Positions 37,859 to 46,894 of a stretch of 64,000 nt of DNA are shown here, piece after piece; position 1 is the stretch's first letter, and the number at the start of each line of letters is the position of its first letter. The translations under genes and the position numbers were made by a program. Origin of the DNA: Paenibacillus sp. JNUCC-31. Lineage in GTDB: Bacteria; Bacillota; Bacilli; Paenibacillales; Paenibacillaceae. The stretch lies in assembly GCF_014844075.1 (NCBI RefSeq), contig NZ_CP062165.1, forward strand, positions 5,394,001-5,458,000, given 5' to 3'. Under the pieces are notes generated by a model. That model did no database searches. It saw only the letters and a program-made list of their open reading frames with translations, and was not told where the DNA came from.

Positions 37859-37872
37859 AGGAGGCGGCATCC

Positions 37873-40458
37873 GTGAACAAAAGGCAACGAATATATGCGG
37901 TGCTGGCCAGTGGTGCAGCTGTGATCCTGCTTGCAGCCGGACTGCTGTATATCAACAACAGGGGAGTACCTGCCGTGGAAGCAGCGGCTTATCTTGAAGC
38001 AACAACGGAGGCCATACCAACCGGGACGGAATCACTGCAATTCCTTTCCGATTCTTCACAGGGTGTGCCCGGTATGCAGTTGGTTGCCGAAGACCAGGGG
38101 ATGGGGCTCTATTACAACGAAGAGACGACCGAAATTGCTGTTCGAGATGGAACGAGTGGACAGATCTGGTACAGCAATCCGATCGAACGTAATCAGGATG
38201 GCCTGGCTTCCGGTTATGAAAAGGAAGTTCTGTCCTCCCAGCTGAACGTGTCATTTCGGGATGCAATCGGTACACTGGAGAACTTTCCGAACTTTAGCTC
38301 CAGTATCAGCAACCAACAGTTCGCAGCGGCGAATGTGGAACAGGGAATTCGGGTTACATACACGCTCGGGGATACCTCGCTAGGTATTGATGCCCTGCCC
38401 AAACTGATCAGCAAACAGCGTCTGGAAGAGAAGGTCCTTTCGAAACTGGATGCTACAGTCGCAAGATATACGTCTGCCCGGTACTATCCAACCAAGAACA
38501 ATCCGGATGTGCTGGAACGGCTCGATGGACAGATTTCAAAGCAGCTTGTGCTGAACAAGATGCTGGATGCCTTTGAGACGGCAGGGTACACCGCTGACGA
38601 TCTTGCTTATGACAATCAGGAGAATGGGGTTGAAGGCGGGGGCATATCGGATAAACCAAGCTTCGTCATTCCGGTGGAATACCGGTTGGATCAAGGTTCG
38701 CTGGTGGTCACGGTGCCGCTAAGTCGGGTGAAAGAGAGCGGACCATACCGCATTCGCAATATCGATCTGCTGGCTTACTTTGGTGCGGCGGATACGAAAG
38801 GTGAAGGTTATATGTTTGTCCCCGACGGTTCAGGCAGCCTGATCTATCTGAACAACGGAAAGGTCAAGGAAGAGCAGTACGTACAGCGTGTGTATGGTGC
38901 AGATCCGAACGATAATTCGCTCGGTCGTCCTCAGGTGAGTGAATCTGCGCATATGCCTGTGTTTGGTCTGAAGAACGGTGAACATGCCTGGTTTGCCGTG
39001 ATTGAAAAAGGGGATGGCATGGCCAGTATCTCTGCGGATATTGGAGGCAGGCAAAATAGTTACAACCATGTCTATGGCACGTTTTCCCTGCGGGGTGAAG
39101 ATGAACTGGAGATGTATACCTCGCAAAAGATGCAGGAAATTCAGCTATTGAGCGAGGAACCTTTCCGTGGGGATATTCAGGTCCGGTACCATTTCCTTCA
39201 TGGGGAAGATGCCAGTTATTCCGGCATGGCTCGGTTGTATCAGCAGCAGTTGGTGGGGGAAAGTGTACTGAAACCGCTGGAAAACGAGTCTGCCTTACCT
39301 TTTTACGTGGATGTGTTAGGTGCAGTGGACAAAAAAACTTCATTTCTGGGTGTGCCTTATCGGACCACATTGGCTATGACGACATATGAACAAGCGGCTG
39401 AAATGGCTGTGAAGCTGCAGCAGGAGGGTGTGAACCGCGTGCAGATGCGGTATCAGGGATGGTTTGGTGGTGGCTTCAGTCACGGTACACCCACCCAGGT
39501 CAAATTGGACAGTGAAGTGGGCAGTCGTTCTGAATTACAGAAGCTGTCTGAACAATTGAATCAGTCTGGAGGAGCGCTGTTCCCTGATGTGGCGTTCCAG
39601 CGTATTTATCACGATGATTGGAACTTTGCTCCATCCTCGGATGCAGCGCGATTTGTAACCAAGGAGACAGCTGAATTGTATCCATACAGTCCTGCCCTCA
39701 ACCGGATGGATCGGAGCAAAGACAGTTATTACCTGCTGTCGGCCGCCAAGCTGCCGTATGTGATGAGCGAGTTTGCCGGAAAAATCAACAAGTTGGAACT
39801 CAGCGGATTATCTCTGCGTGATCTCGGGCAGGTATTGAGCTCGGATTATCGCGATAGTCGTGTCATCCACCGGGAGACCGCGAAGAACATCGTGAAGGAG
39901 CAGCTGGGCAAGCTGCAGCAAGAGTATCCAAACATGATGTTGTCATCAGCTAACGCCTATGCGTGGGGATATACACAGCATATTGTGGATGCTCCCTCAG
40001 GCTCCAGCCGGTTCAACATTACCGATGAGGAAGTCCCTTTTTATGAAATGGTCATTCATGGATATATGGACTACGCTGCTTCTCCAATGAATACGTCAGG
40101 GGATCAGGATCTGCGCAAACAGCTTCTCCGTAGTCTGGAGCTGGGCTCAGCTCCGCAGTTTCAATGGACGTATGAACCAGCGTCCAAGCTAAAGCTGACC
40201 AGTTATGATTCGGCTTATGCCACTGACTATGCATATTGGGTAGATGAGGCAGCTGAATTATACAAGGAAGCAAATGGAGTACTGGGTGAGTTGAGAAACC
40301 AGCCAATGACCGAGCATGAACGAGTTCAGGATGGTGTTGTACGTGTCACATACCGTGGCGGGACGTCTATTCTGGTGAATTACAATGATGATCCGGTAAC
40401 GATCGATGGAATTACCGTTGGCGGGGCGGACTATACAGTGGAAGGAGTGAACCGATGA
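37873..40458 (+). CDS. DUF5696-family membrane-anchored protein, possible glycosidase
   Basis: 861 residues. A basic N terminus and one transmembrane helix (about 8-26) would put the rest outside. The N-terminal third is beta-rich (MGLYYNEETTEIAVRDGTSGQIWYSN). The central and C-terminal part (about 500-800) alternates helices and strands like a TIM barrel (TYEQAAEMAVKLQQEGVNRVQMRY, GALFPDVAF, PNMMLSSANAYAWGY, YMDYAASPMN), recalling glycoside hydrolases of the endo-alpha-N-acetylgalactosaminidase-like type. Catalytic residues cannot be named. GTG start after GGAGGCGG; the stop overlaps the next permease start by 4 bases. Confidence 0.78.
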   Translation: MNKRQRIYAVLASGAAVILLAAGLLYINNRGVPAVEAAAYLEATTEAIPTGTESLQFLSDSSQGVPGMQLVAEDQGMGLYYNEETTEIAVRDGTSGQIWYSNPIERNQDGLASGYEKEVLSSQLNVSFRDAIGTLENFPNFSSSISNQQFAAANVEQGIRVTYTLGDTSLGIDALPKLISKQRLEEKVLSKLDATVARYTSARYYPTKNNPDVLERLDGQISKQLVLNKMLDAFETAGYTADDLAYDNQENGVEGGGISDKPSFVIPVEYRLDQGSLVVTVPLSRVKESGPYRIRNIDLLAYFGAADTKGEGYMFVPDGSGSLIYLNNGKVKEEQYVQRVYGADPNDNSLGRPQVSESAHMPVFGLKNGEHAWFAVIEKGDGMASISADIGGRQNSYNHVYGTFSLRGEDELEMYTSQKMQEIQLLSEEPFRGDIQVRYHFLHGEDASYSGMARLYQQQLVGESVLKPLENESALPFYVDVLGAVDKKTSFLGVPYRTTLAMTTYEQAAEMAVKLQQEGVNRVQMRYQGWFGGGFSHGTPTQVKLDSEVGSRSELQKLSEQLNQSGGALFPDVAFQRIYHDDWNFAPSSDAARFVTKETAELYPYSPALNRMDRSKDSYYLLSAAKLPYVMSEFAGKINKLELSGLSLRDLGQVLSSDYRDSRVIHRETAKNIVKEQLGKLQQEYPNMMLSSANAYAWGYTQHIVDAPSGSSRFNITDEEVPFYEMVIHGYMDYAASPMNTSGDQDLRKQLLRSLELGSAPQFQWTYEPASKLKLTSYDSAYATDYAYWVDEAAELYKEANGVLGELRNQPMTEHERVQDGVVRVTYRGGTSILVNYNDDPVTIDGITVGGADYTVEGVNR

Positions 40459-41354
40459 GAAGCCTTCGTTTGTCGCTGAAATCACGAAGAGCGCTGCTTG
40501 GACTTGCGTTTATTTCGCCATGGCTGATTGGTTTCATCTTTCTGTTCGCCACGCCGCTGCTGCAATCGATCCGGTTCAGTTTGAGCAATCTCTCGGTTGC
40601 CCCAGGAGGATATGTACTGGATTTTGTCGGGCTGAAAAATTTCAGGGATGCCATACTGGTTGATGCTACATTTAACCGGATCTTGGTGGATTCGGTCGGA
40701 GCGATGCTGCTGAATGTGCCGATGATTCTGTTCTTCAGTTTGTTTACAGCAACACTGCTTAACCAGAAATTCAAGGGCAGAACGATGGCACGTGCGATCT
40801 TCTTCCTGCCGGTTATTCTGGCCTCCAGTGCGGTGGCAGCGGCCGAGTCCGCAGGTCTGATCAATCTGATGGGGGACGCCAGTGCGATTGAATCGTCTAC
40901 CGAAGGGGGAGCTTCGTTCAACGTCATTTCCATTGTGCGAATGCTGAATGATGTGGGATTGCCCATGGCATATGTCGATTACATCGTGGAAGCCATTATG
41001 CGCATTTACGATATTGTCAGCAGCTCCGGCGTACAGATTCTGATCTTCCTCGCTGCGCTGCAATCGGTACCCGGCTCGATGTATGAAGTGGCCAAAATTG
41101 AAGGCGCAACAGCCTATGAATCATTCTGGAAAATTACGTTTCCTATGGTGAGTCCATTGATTCTGACGAATGTCATCTATACCATTATTGATTCCTTTGC
41201 AGGCAGCCCGGTGACTGAGGCGATCTACCAGACCGCATTCAAAACCCAGAACTTCGGTCTGAGCTCAGCCATGTCCTGGTTATACACACTGGTCATCGGT
41301 CTGGTACTGGTTGTTGTTGGATGGGTGCTGTCACGACGGGTTCATTACAATTGA
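40455..41354 (+). CDS. Sugar-ABC transporter permease (CUT1, UgpA type), pair 2
   Basis: 299 residues, six membrane segments. The N-terminal KSRRALLGLAFISPWLIGF and the EAA loop SMYEVAKIEGATAYESFWKITFP mark it as a CUT1 permease. It is longer between helices 3 and 4 than pair 1 (insert at about 130-165). Its ATG overlaps the DUF5696 stop, so translation is coupled. Confidence 0.92.
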   Translation: MRSLRLSLKSRRALLGLAFISPWLIGFIFLFATPLLQSIRFSLSNLSVAPGGYVLDFVGLKNFRDAILVDATFNRILVDSVGAMLLNVPMILFFSLFTATLLNQKFKGRTMARAIFFLPVILASSAVAAAESAGLINLMGDASAIESSTEGGASFNVISIVRMLNDVGLPMAYVDYIVEAIMRIYDIVSSSGVQILIFLAALQSVPGSMYEVAKIEGATAYESFWKITFPMVSPLILTNVIYTIIDSFAGSPVTEAIYQTAFKTQNFGLSSAMSWLYTLVIGLVLVVVGWVLSRRVHYN

Positions 41355-41386
41355 AAGCGAACGAACGTTGAAGGAGGCATAGGACT

Positions 41387-42397
41387 ATGGCTGTGTCGGG
41401 AACGGATCGCATGGTGGTGGTTCCGAGAGAGAACTACCGCATGCAGAGGGTGCGAAACAAGACATCGGACCTCCTGTATTCCATATTCAGATATGCACTG
41501 GTTATCGGTATTTCATTTATTATTTTGTATCCGCTGGTTCTCAAAATTTCGGTTGCATTCAAGGATAAACAGGATATCTATAATCCGACCATCTATATGA
41601 TTCCCCAGCATTTTACGCTGGATAATATCAAGCTTGCGGCACAGGTGATGGATTATTTGCCTTTACTGGCAAATACGCTGTTGTTCGTCACGATTACAAC
41701 ACTGCTCACAGCCATATCCTGTGCGTTAGCCGGATACGGCTTTGCCCGCTTTTCCTTCCCCGGAAGCAATGTGCTGTTTGTGTTGGTGATCCTCACCATT
41801 CTGGTACCGACAAGCACCCTGATGGTGCCGATGTATCTGCACTTCCGCAGCTTTGATATCCTGGGAATGGTTCATCTGTTCACGGGGCGTGAGGGGATCA
41901 ACCTACTGAATACATACTGGCCGTCCATGATTACCGCGGCTACGGCAGGTGGGCTGAAGGCAGGGCTGTTCATTTATATTTTTCGGCAGTTCTTCAAGGG
42001 CATGCCCAAGGAAATTGAAGAAGCTGCGCTAATCGATGGAGCAGGCGGGTTTCGGACATTTGCCCGAATCATGCTGCCCAACGCCATTTCACCGCTAATC
42101 ACGGTCATTCTCTTCTCCTTTGTCTGGCAGTACAATGATACGTTCTATTCGGCGTTATTCATGAGTGAAAGTCCACTCATCTCGCTGAAGGTGGCGTCCT
42201 TGCCAGCCCAGGCGAACCAGTTAATTCCCCAATTGATGGGTTTTGGTTCAAACTCGGGTATGAAGGCCGATCCGAACTATGTCGCCATGATCGTGGATAC
42301 GGGCATTCTGCTGGCGATTGCACCGCTTATTATTTTGTATCTGTTTGTACAGCGCTATTTCGTGGAAAGTATTGAACGTTCCGGTGTTGTGGGTTAA
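41387..42397 (+). CDS. Sugar-ABC transporter permease (CUT1, UgpE type), pair 2
   Basis: 336 residues, six membrane segments, EAA loop EIEEAALIDGAGGFRTFARIMLP. A 45-residue extension between helices 3 and 4 (FRSFDILGMVHLFTGREGINLLNTYW) is longer than in pair 1. GGAGG lies 11 bases before the ATG. Last gene of the operon. Confidence 0.92.
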   Translation: MAVSGTDRMVVVPRENYRMQRVRNKTSDLLYSIFRYALVIGISFIILYPLVLKISVAFKDKQDIYNPTIYMIPQHFTLDNIKLAAQVMDYLPLLANTLLFVTITTLLTAISCALAGYGFARFSFPGSNVLFVLVILTILVPTSTLMVPMYLHFRSFDILGMVHLFTGREGINLLNTYWPSMITAATAGGLKAGLFIYIFRQFFKGMPKEIEEAALIDGAGGFRTFARIMLPNAISPLITVILFSFVWQYNDTFYSALFMSESPLISLKVASLPAQANQLIPQLMGFGSNSGMKADPNYVAMIVDTGILLAIAPLIILYLFVQRYFVESIERSGVVG

Positions 42398-42580
42398 GCG
42401 TAAATTTCTCGTGTTTTCTGAAAGACTGATAAAATATTTAAAGAAAGGCGCCTGGAATCCTTCAGAGTAAGTGGATTATTTGGGTGTTTTTCAAGTTGTT
42501 TAACTGTCATAAACAAGCAAGGTTCAGTTGTTTCTATTTCAGCTACGTGGAAAAGCTTATATTCTTCGGGTTTAGAAAAC

Positions 42581-42620
42581 ATGAAGGCCCGAGTCCTCTG
42601 AGAAGAACTTGGGCCTTGTG
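42581..42620. terminator. Bidirectional terminator-like hairpin
   Basis: AAGGCCCGAGT pairs with ACTTGGGCCTT (one G-T pair) around a 13-base loop, between the convergent ABC operon and protease gene. The preceding 42398-42580 region shows no convincing gene. Confidence 0.65.
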
Positions 42621-42631
42621 TTACATTTCTT

Positions 42632-44029
42632 TTATTTGGCAATAACTGTTATACCTGATAGGTTTAAATCACTGTAAGTAGTCCAGATAGGCTCATACAC
42701 TTTATAAGTTCCAGGAGGTATAGGGCTTTGATTACTAGTTAGAGTTACAACGCCAGTATGAGTACCGGCCAAGTCGAATGTCCAGCCTTGCAGAGAATTG
42801 TCATAGGCGTAGTTAGTCAAAATGGGGCCTCCACTGTCCCCTCCCATGGAAGTATATCCTGTGGCAAGTACTTCATTATGTTTGTAACCGTACCCAGCTC
42901 CTCCCCAATAAATATCAACGTTTGAATAAGCAATTTTTCCTGAAGTGGTAGTACCGCTATTCGCTCCTCTTAAATACACTGTATCCCCAGGGGTATCACT
43001 AACATATACGCCGGTAACCATAGCCATATTTGAAGTGGATGGGTATGGAACTCTTGGACGTCCTGAATAATCAGAGTTTAATGTTATATATCCAGCATCC
43101 GAGGAAGCATTTGAACCATCCCCTGAAGATGTTGTTCGAAATGTGAAATTTCCAATAGTTGAATAGCTCCAAGTGGGTTGGTACCAAGCATTTACTGTGC
43201 CTGTTGGTTGGCAATGACCAGATGTAACTAGTACCTCTCGGTTATTTTGATTTACTCCGAAGTACCCAGCCGTACATACCGTGTGTTGATAATTATCTCC
43301 ACTTACCTTTTCATAATTTCCTCCTATTTTAGATCCCATGGGGAACTGAGAACCGTAATTCGTATTATCGGTTTCAACCTTAAGTGAAGAAGCTGGTAGA
43401 GTTGTGAATTCAAGCATATCTGACTGTGTAACAAGATTAGCGACTGATTCTTCGCTTAGTTTGGCTTCTTCATCCATCGCGATGATTAGTTTATTGTTTT
43501 GTATATCGGGAATAAGCGCGCGAACGGTACCGGGCTTAACATTTTCTCTAATTGTTTTCTTTGCATTCTCAATATCTTCCCAAGAAAATTTTGTGACTTG
43601 AAATTCAATTTTATCGCTATTTTGAACCGAGTTTAGAACCTTTGTTTTTGATTGTTCTATATCTTGGGTAATCTGCACTACCACTGTTCCCTTGTCTTCA
43701 GAGTAATAATGTCCCGAAAACTTTGTGGGTTCGTTTTCTATTAATTTTTTAATTATAGGGGTATCATACTTAATTCTGTTTTTCTCCACATAATTTTTTA
43801 AAAGGGATGTAGTTTGGAGCTTTTCCTGGGAGTCGAACATTTGCAAGGGATATGGAGTTTCATTCAAATTGTTTTTCTGTGTGATTTCTGCAATGTCCCA
43901 GATAGAACCAGTTAATGTTTTCCAGTTATAATCATTATTTTCTTCTGCACTTGAAAGTCCACCCATATTGAGGCTTAGTAGAATAAACGAAACTAGAGTA
44001 ACCAAACCTATTAATTTTCTAATTTTCAT
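42632..44029 (-). CDS. Secreted trypsin-like (S1) serine protease with propeptide
   Basis: 465 residues. Signal peptide (1-27; LVTLVSFILLSLNMGGLSSA), an inhibitory/folding propeptide (about 30-225), then a chymotrypsin-fold domain with the full triad His272 (TSGHC), Asp311 (SSDAGYI) and Ser399 (GGDSGGP). Cys in TSGHC pairs with the Cys in the upstream TVCTAGYF, as in alpha-lytic/streptogrisin-type enzymes. The gene is clearly AT-richer than its flanks and stands between the ABC operon and GH26, which suggests acquisition. Substrate unknown. Confidence 0.88.
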   Translation of the reverse strand: MKIRKLIGLVTLVSFILLSLNMGGLSSAEENNDYNWKTLTGSIWDIAEITQKNNLNETPYPLQMFDSQEKLQTTSLLKNYVEKNRIKYDTPIIKKLIENEPTKFSGHYYSEDKGTVVVQITQDIEQSKTKVLNSVQNSDKIEFQVTKFSWEDIENAKKTIRENVKPGTVRALIPDIQNNKLIIAMDEEAKLSEESVANLVTQSDMLEFTTLPASSLKVETDNTNYGSQFPMGSKIGGNYEKVSGDNYQHTVCTAGYFGVNQNNREVLVTSGHCQPTGTVNAWYQPTWSYSTIGNFTFRTTSSGDGSNASSDAGYITLNSDYSGRPRVPYPSTSNMAMVTGVYVSDTPGDTVYLRGANSGTTTSGKIAYSNVDIYWGGAGYGYKHNEVLATGYTSMGGDSGGPILTNYAYDNSLQGWTFDLAGTHTGVVTLTSNQSPIPPGTYKVYEPIWTTYSDLNLSGITVIAK

Positions 44030-44289
44030 TTTAGCAGTCCTTTCTCTTTTGTATTAGAGCTTTCCAACAAAATTACAGACGAAGAGTTTAGTAAGTTAAA
44101 AATCCATCCCCCCCCTTAATCAGTTTGCATATCATGGAAAATTATACCATTAAATGATATGTTTGTGTTTATTTTCTGTGAATTATCTTGTAAGAAATTC
44201 CTTTTTATGATTTTTTTATTTAAATAAACTCCGATTATGAAACAAATTATGAATTATCTACGTCTTTACTAAAAGGGAGGTGAGTTAGC

Positions 44290-44781
44290 TTGAAAGTGTT
44301 TATTGCTCTGGTTGTTTGCCTAAGTTTGTATGGCTGCCAATCACTAGAAGAGGATAAAGCTATGATGAATGGATGGGAGGGATCACCCAAATTGGAGAAG
44401 CAAGAAGCCTCTCTTTTCTCGACTAACATCTCGGCACCAAAGAAAGTAAAGTGCAATGAAATGTTTACTGTCATAGGTGATTTTGATGTGAAGTCCAACC
44501 AAAAACTGCAAATAGTTAGCAGGGAGAAGCTGTTCACATTTCTGGTCAAAGATAGCAGTGGACGACAGATTAATTCTTCGTTTGTTACAGATGCAGGCAA
44601 AATTCGTGAAGTTTCAGGAAAGACTACCATTTCCGAGAATTTCAATTATAAGATTAAGGAGCCAGGCAGCTATGAAATATCTGCTGTTGCCGAATTTACT
44701 ATAACTAAGAGCGGCAAGGCCAGCAACTACACTATTAAAACAAATACCCAAAGAATTGAAGTTATTGAAGATGAGCAATAG
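44290..44781 (+). CDS. Small lipoprotein, unknown
   Basis: 163 residues. Signal MKVFIALVVCLSLYGC with lipidated Cys16, followed by a charged stretch and a beta-rich domain (FTFLVKDSSGRQI, EPGSYEISAVAEFTI) that looks like an immunoglobulin-type fold. TTG start with an excellent GGGAGGTGA upstream. AT-rich like the adjacent divergent protease; the two may be one acquired block, the lipoprotein acting on the same surface. Function unknown. Confidence 0.65.
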   Translation: MKVFIALVVCLSLYGCQSLEEDKAMMNGWEGSPKLEKQEASLFSTNISAPKKVKCNEMFTVIGDFDVKSNQKLQIVSREKLFTFLVKDSSGRQINSSFVTDAGKIREVSGKTTISENFNYKIKEPGSYEISAVAEFTITKSGKASNYTIKTNTQRIEVIEDEQ

Positions 44782-44788
44782 AAAGAGC

Positions 44789-44831
44789 AAACAAGCACCT
44801 TTATCTCTAAAGATTTAAGGTGCTTGTTTAC
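44789..44831 (+). terminator. Rho-independent terminator after the lipoprotein gene
   Basis: AAACAAGCACCTT and AAGGTGCTTGTTT form a 13-bp perfect stem around a 15-base loop, 8 bases after the stop. The remaining 44832-45078 interval has a 78-codon minus-strand frame of unknown worth and the GH26 promoter region. Confidence 0.8.
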
Positions 44832-45078
44832 TTCCTTACTTCCTTACTAGGTAGTTTGTACGTTAGAGAAGATATTAGAATTCGAAGAACGCTTTCTAAA
44901 AGTGCGAGCAGATTAGCATTGAGGGTAGAAAAATTGTTCACTACATATCCATACTCATGCCATGAGTACAGGTGACGGTTAGAATCATGGTGAAGCACCG
45001 GATCGAGTAATGTTTCGGTGTCCTTGGTTAAGCAGAAGGGAATTACGGGATGGTGAATAATCATTGGAGGTATCCGAT

Positions 45079-46041
45079 ATGACGAAAAATAAAATCAGCA
45101 GTATTTTGGTGAATGAAGCAGCAACTTCTGAGGCCAGAGAACTGATGAATTTTTTGGCAGAACGTTATGGAACAGGGGTACTGTCGGGACAGCAGGATTA
45201 TGGCAACCTGAACTGGATTAATGAGAATACAGGCCGGAAGCCGGCGGTAATCGGATTCGATCTCATGGAATATTCTCCGTCAAGAACAGAACGAGGTGCG
45301 ATATCCCAGGAGATTCGGGATGCGATTGCATGGCACCGGCAAGGCGGAATCGTGACTCTCTGCTGGCACTGGAATGCACCGACGAATCTGATTGACGAAC
45401 CAGGCAAGGAATGGTGGCGAGGGTTCTATACGGATGCAACTACCTATGATCTTGCCTCGGCGCTGGCTCATCCCGAATCGGAAGAATATACCTTATTGAT
45501 CCGGGATATGGATGCAATTGCAGTACATCTGCAAGAACTAAAGGATGCTGGGGTGCCCGTTTTATTCCGGCCGCTTCATGAAGCGGAAGGAGGCTGGTTC
45601 TGGTGGGGAGCCAAAGGACCTGAACCTGCCAAGCAGTTGTATCGTCTGCTGTATGATCGATTGGTCAACAAGTATGATCTGGGTAATCTGATCTGGATGT
45701 GGAACTCCGAAAAGCCGGAGTGGTATCCGGGTGACGATGTGGTGGACATTGTGAGTGTGGATGTGTATCCAGAAGCAGGGGATCACAGTCCACTAGCTGA
45801 ACGTTATGAGAATCTGCGAACACTGGTGAATGACCGAAAAATCATTGCCCTAGCTGAGAACGGCTCCATTCCTGATCCGAAGCAAATGAAAGAGCGGGGC
45901 GTGCACTGGAGCTGGTTCTGTACCTGGACGGGAGGGTTCCTGAGGGATGGCAATCATAATACCGTGGCATATTTGAAGGAAGTATATAATAGTGAAGAAG
46001 TAATAACGCTGGATCAATTACCGAAGTGGAGTTGGAGATAG
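45079..46041 (+). CDS. GH26 beta-mannanase-like glycoside hydrolase, intracellular
   Basis: 320 residues, no signal peptide. The catalytic pair is in place: acid/base Glu168 in FRPLHEAEGGWFWWG and nucleophile Glu260 in IIALAENGSIPD. The conserved start SGQQDYGN and the VTLCWHWNAP block also match GH26 (endo-beta-1,4-mannanases and relatives). A cytoplasmic place suggests it cuts imported oligosaccharides, perhaps those taken up by the ABC operon 2.7 kb upstream, but it has its own transcript. GGAGG lies 8 bases before the ATG. Confidence 0.88.
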   Translation: MTKNKISSILVNEAATSEARELMNFLAERYGTGVLSGQQDYGNLNWINENTGRKPAVIGFDLMEYSPSRTERGAISQEIRDAIAWHRQGGIVTLCWHWNAPTNLIDEPGKEWWRGFYTDATTYDLASALAHPESEEYTLLIRDMDAIAVHLQELKDAGVPVLFRPLHEAEGGWFWWGAKGPEPAKQLYRLLYDRLVNKYDLGNLIWMWNSEKPEWYPGDDVVDIVSVDVYPEAGDHSPLAERYENLRTLVNDRKIIALAENGSIPDPKQMKERGVHWSWFCTWTGGFLRDGNHNTVAYLKEVYNSEEVITLDQLPKWSWR

Positions 46042-46070
46042 GGCTATCATTTGGACTATTACTAAACTAT

Positions 46071-46119
46071 AAAAGCGTCAGCAAAGCATAAGGAATTATG
46101 CGAGTGCTGACGCTTTTGT
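46071..46119 (+). terminator. Strong rho-independent terminator after GH26
   Basis: AAAAGCGTCAGCA and TGCTGACGCTTTT form a 13-bp perfect outer stem with an inner GCATAA/TTATGC stem. It begins 30 bases after the GH26 stop. Confidence 0.9.
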
Positions 46120-46345
46120 ATTGATCATTTTCTTTTGTAATGGGTGAGTTCTGATTAAATGAGCTACCCAGCAGCGTTTCATAGCATGGCACTGATTTTC
46201 GATATTTCCACTAATGTGGACATGAGGTACATTATAAGTAGATGTAAGAAAGTTGTTTTTGTATCTTAATAAAACTCAGGTTGTACGAATAATAGACTCG
46301 TGAATGAGTGTGTTTTTATATCGTTGAAAAAGAGGCGGGACCCGA

Positions 46346-46891
46346 ATGACAGACCTGAACGCATATCATTATTTTGAAAAAAGTGTTGGACCATTCCGCA
46401 ATCTCTCCAGTTTGTCCGAACAGGAGGCAGAATTCGTTGCGCGGCGTATCCGGCAGGAAGGCCGGAATTTTGCCAGTCAGCGTTCAGCAGATTACATGAT
46501 GATTCGCAGAGCGCTTGAGCAGAAAGCGTACGATCAGTTTATCGCCAAAGGTGGGAAACCGACCAACCGTTATCCTCATTACCTGACCCTGGGTGCATGT
46601 GCGTGGTTGGAATCATGGTATACCGATCCTGATTGTGTCACGATCTCCTGGGAGGATCTGCCTCCTGATTCCGTTAGTTTTACCTACGGCGATTTGTTTC
46701 CAACGATGCGTTATTTGGATGATAAAGCTTACCGTAAGCAGGTCTACACCAAAGATGAAATTCTGGACGTTATTCAATCCTATGGATGGCCTCAGGAATG
46801 GAATCGACAGGGGGATCTCGGCCCGGAACGTTATATCGAAGTACAGGTCTGGAACGAGGGCATCATCAGACCATATCGTCAACGTTATTGA
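46346..46891 (+). CDS. Conserved-looking hypothetical protein
   Basis: 181 residues, soluble, rich in aromatic residues, with a tail GWPQEWNRQGDLGPERYIEVQVWNEGIIRPY. I do not recognise the family. The N-terminal half is helical and the C-terminal half mixed. A GAGGCGGG purine stretch lies before the ATG. It is followed after 3 bases by the formylglycine-generating-enzyme remnant. Confidence 0.6.
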   Translation: MTDLNAYHYFEKSVGPFRNLSSLSEQEAEFVARRIRQEGRNFASQRSADYMMIRRALEQKAYDQFIAKGGKPTNRYPHYLTLGACAWLESWYTDPDCVTISWEDLPPDSVSFTYGDLFPTMRYLDDKAYRKQVYTKDEILDVIQSYGWPQEWNRQGDLGPERYIEVQVWNEGIIRPYRQRY

Positions 46892-46894
46892 CAT

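Noticed and set aside
37208..37870. 220-codon open frame on the minus strand opposite the YIP1 gene
   Set aside because: Antisense shadow: His/Asn/Gln-rich composition, no ribosome binding site, and the plus-strand YIP1 frame is clearly the real one.
42394..42642. 82-codon minus-strand frame between the ABC operon and the protease
   Set aside because: Runs through the terminator hairpin and overlaps the protease end; no start signal.
45079..46041. Considered assigning the whole ABC operon to mannan uptake because of GH26
   Set aside because: GH26 is separated by 2.7 kb and has its own transcript; the sugar cannot be read from sequence.
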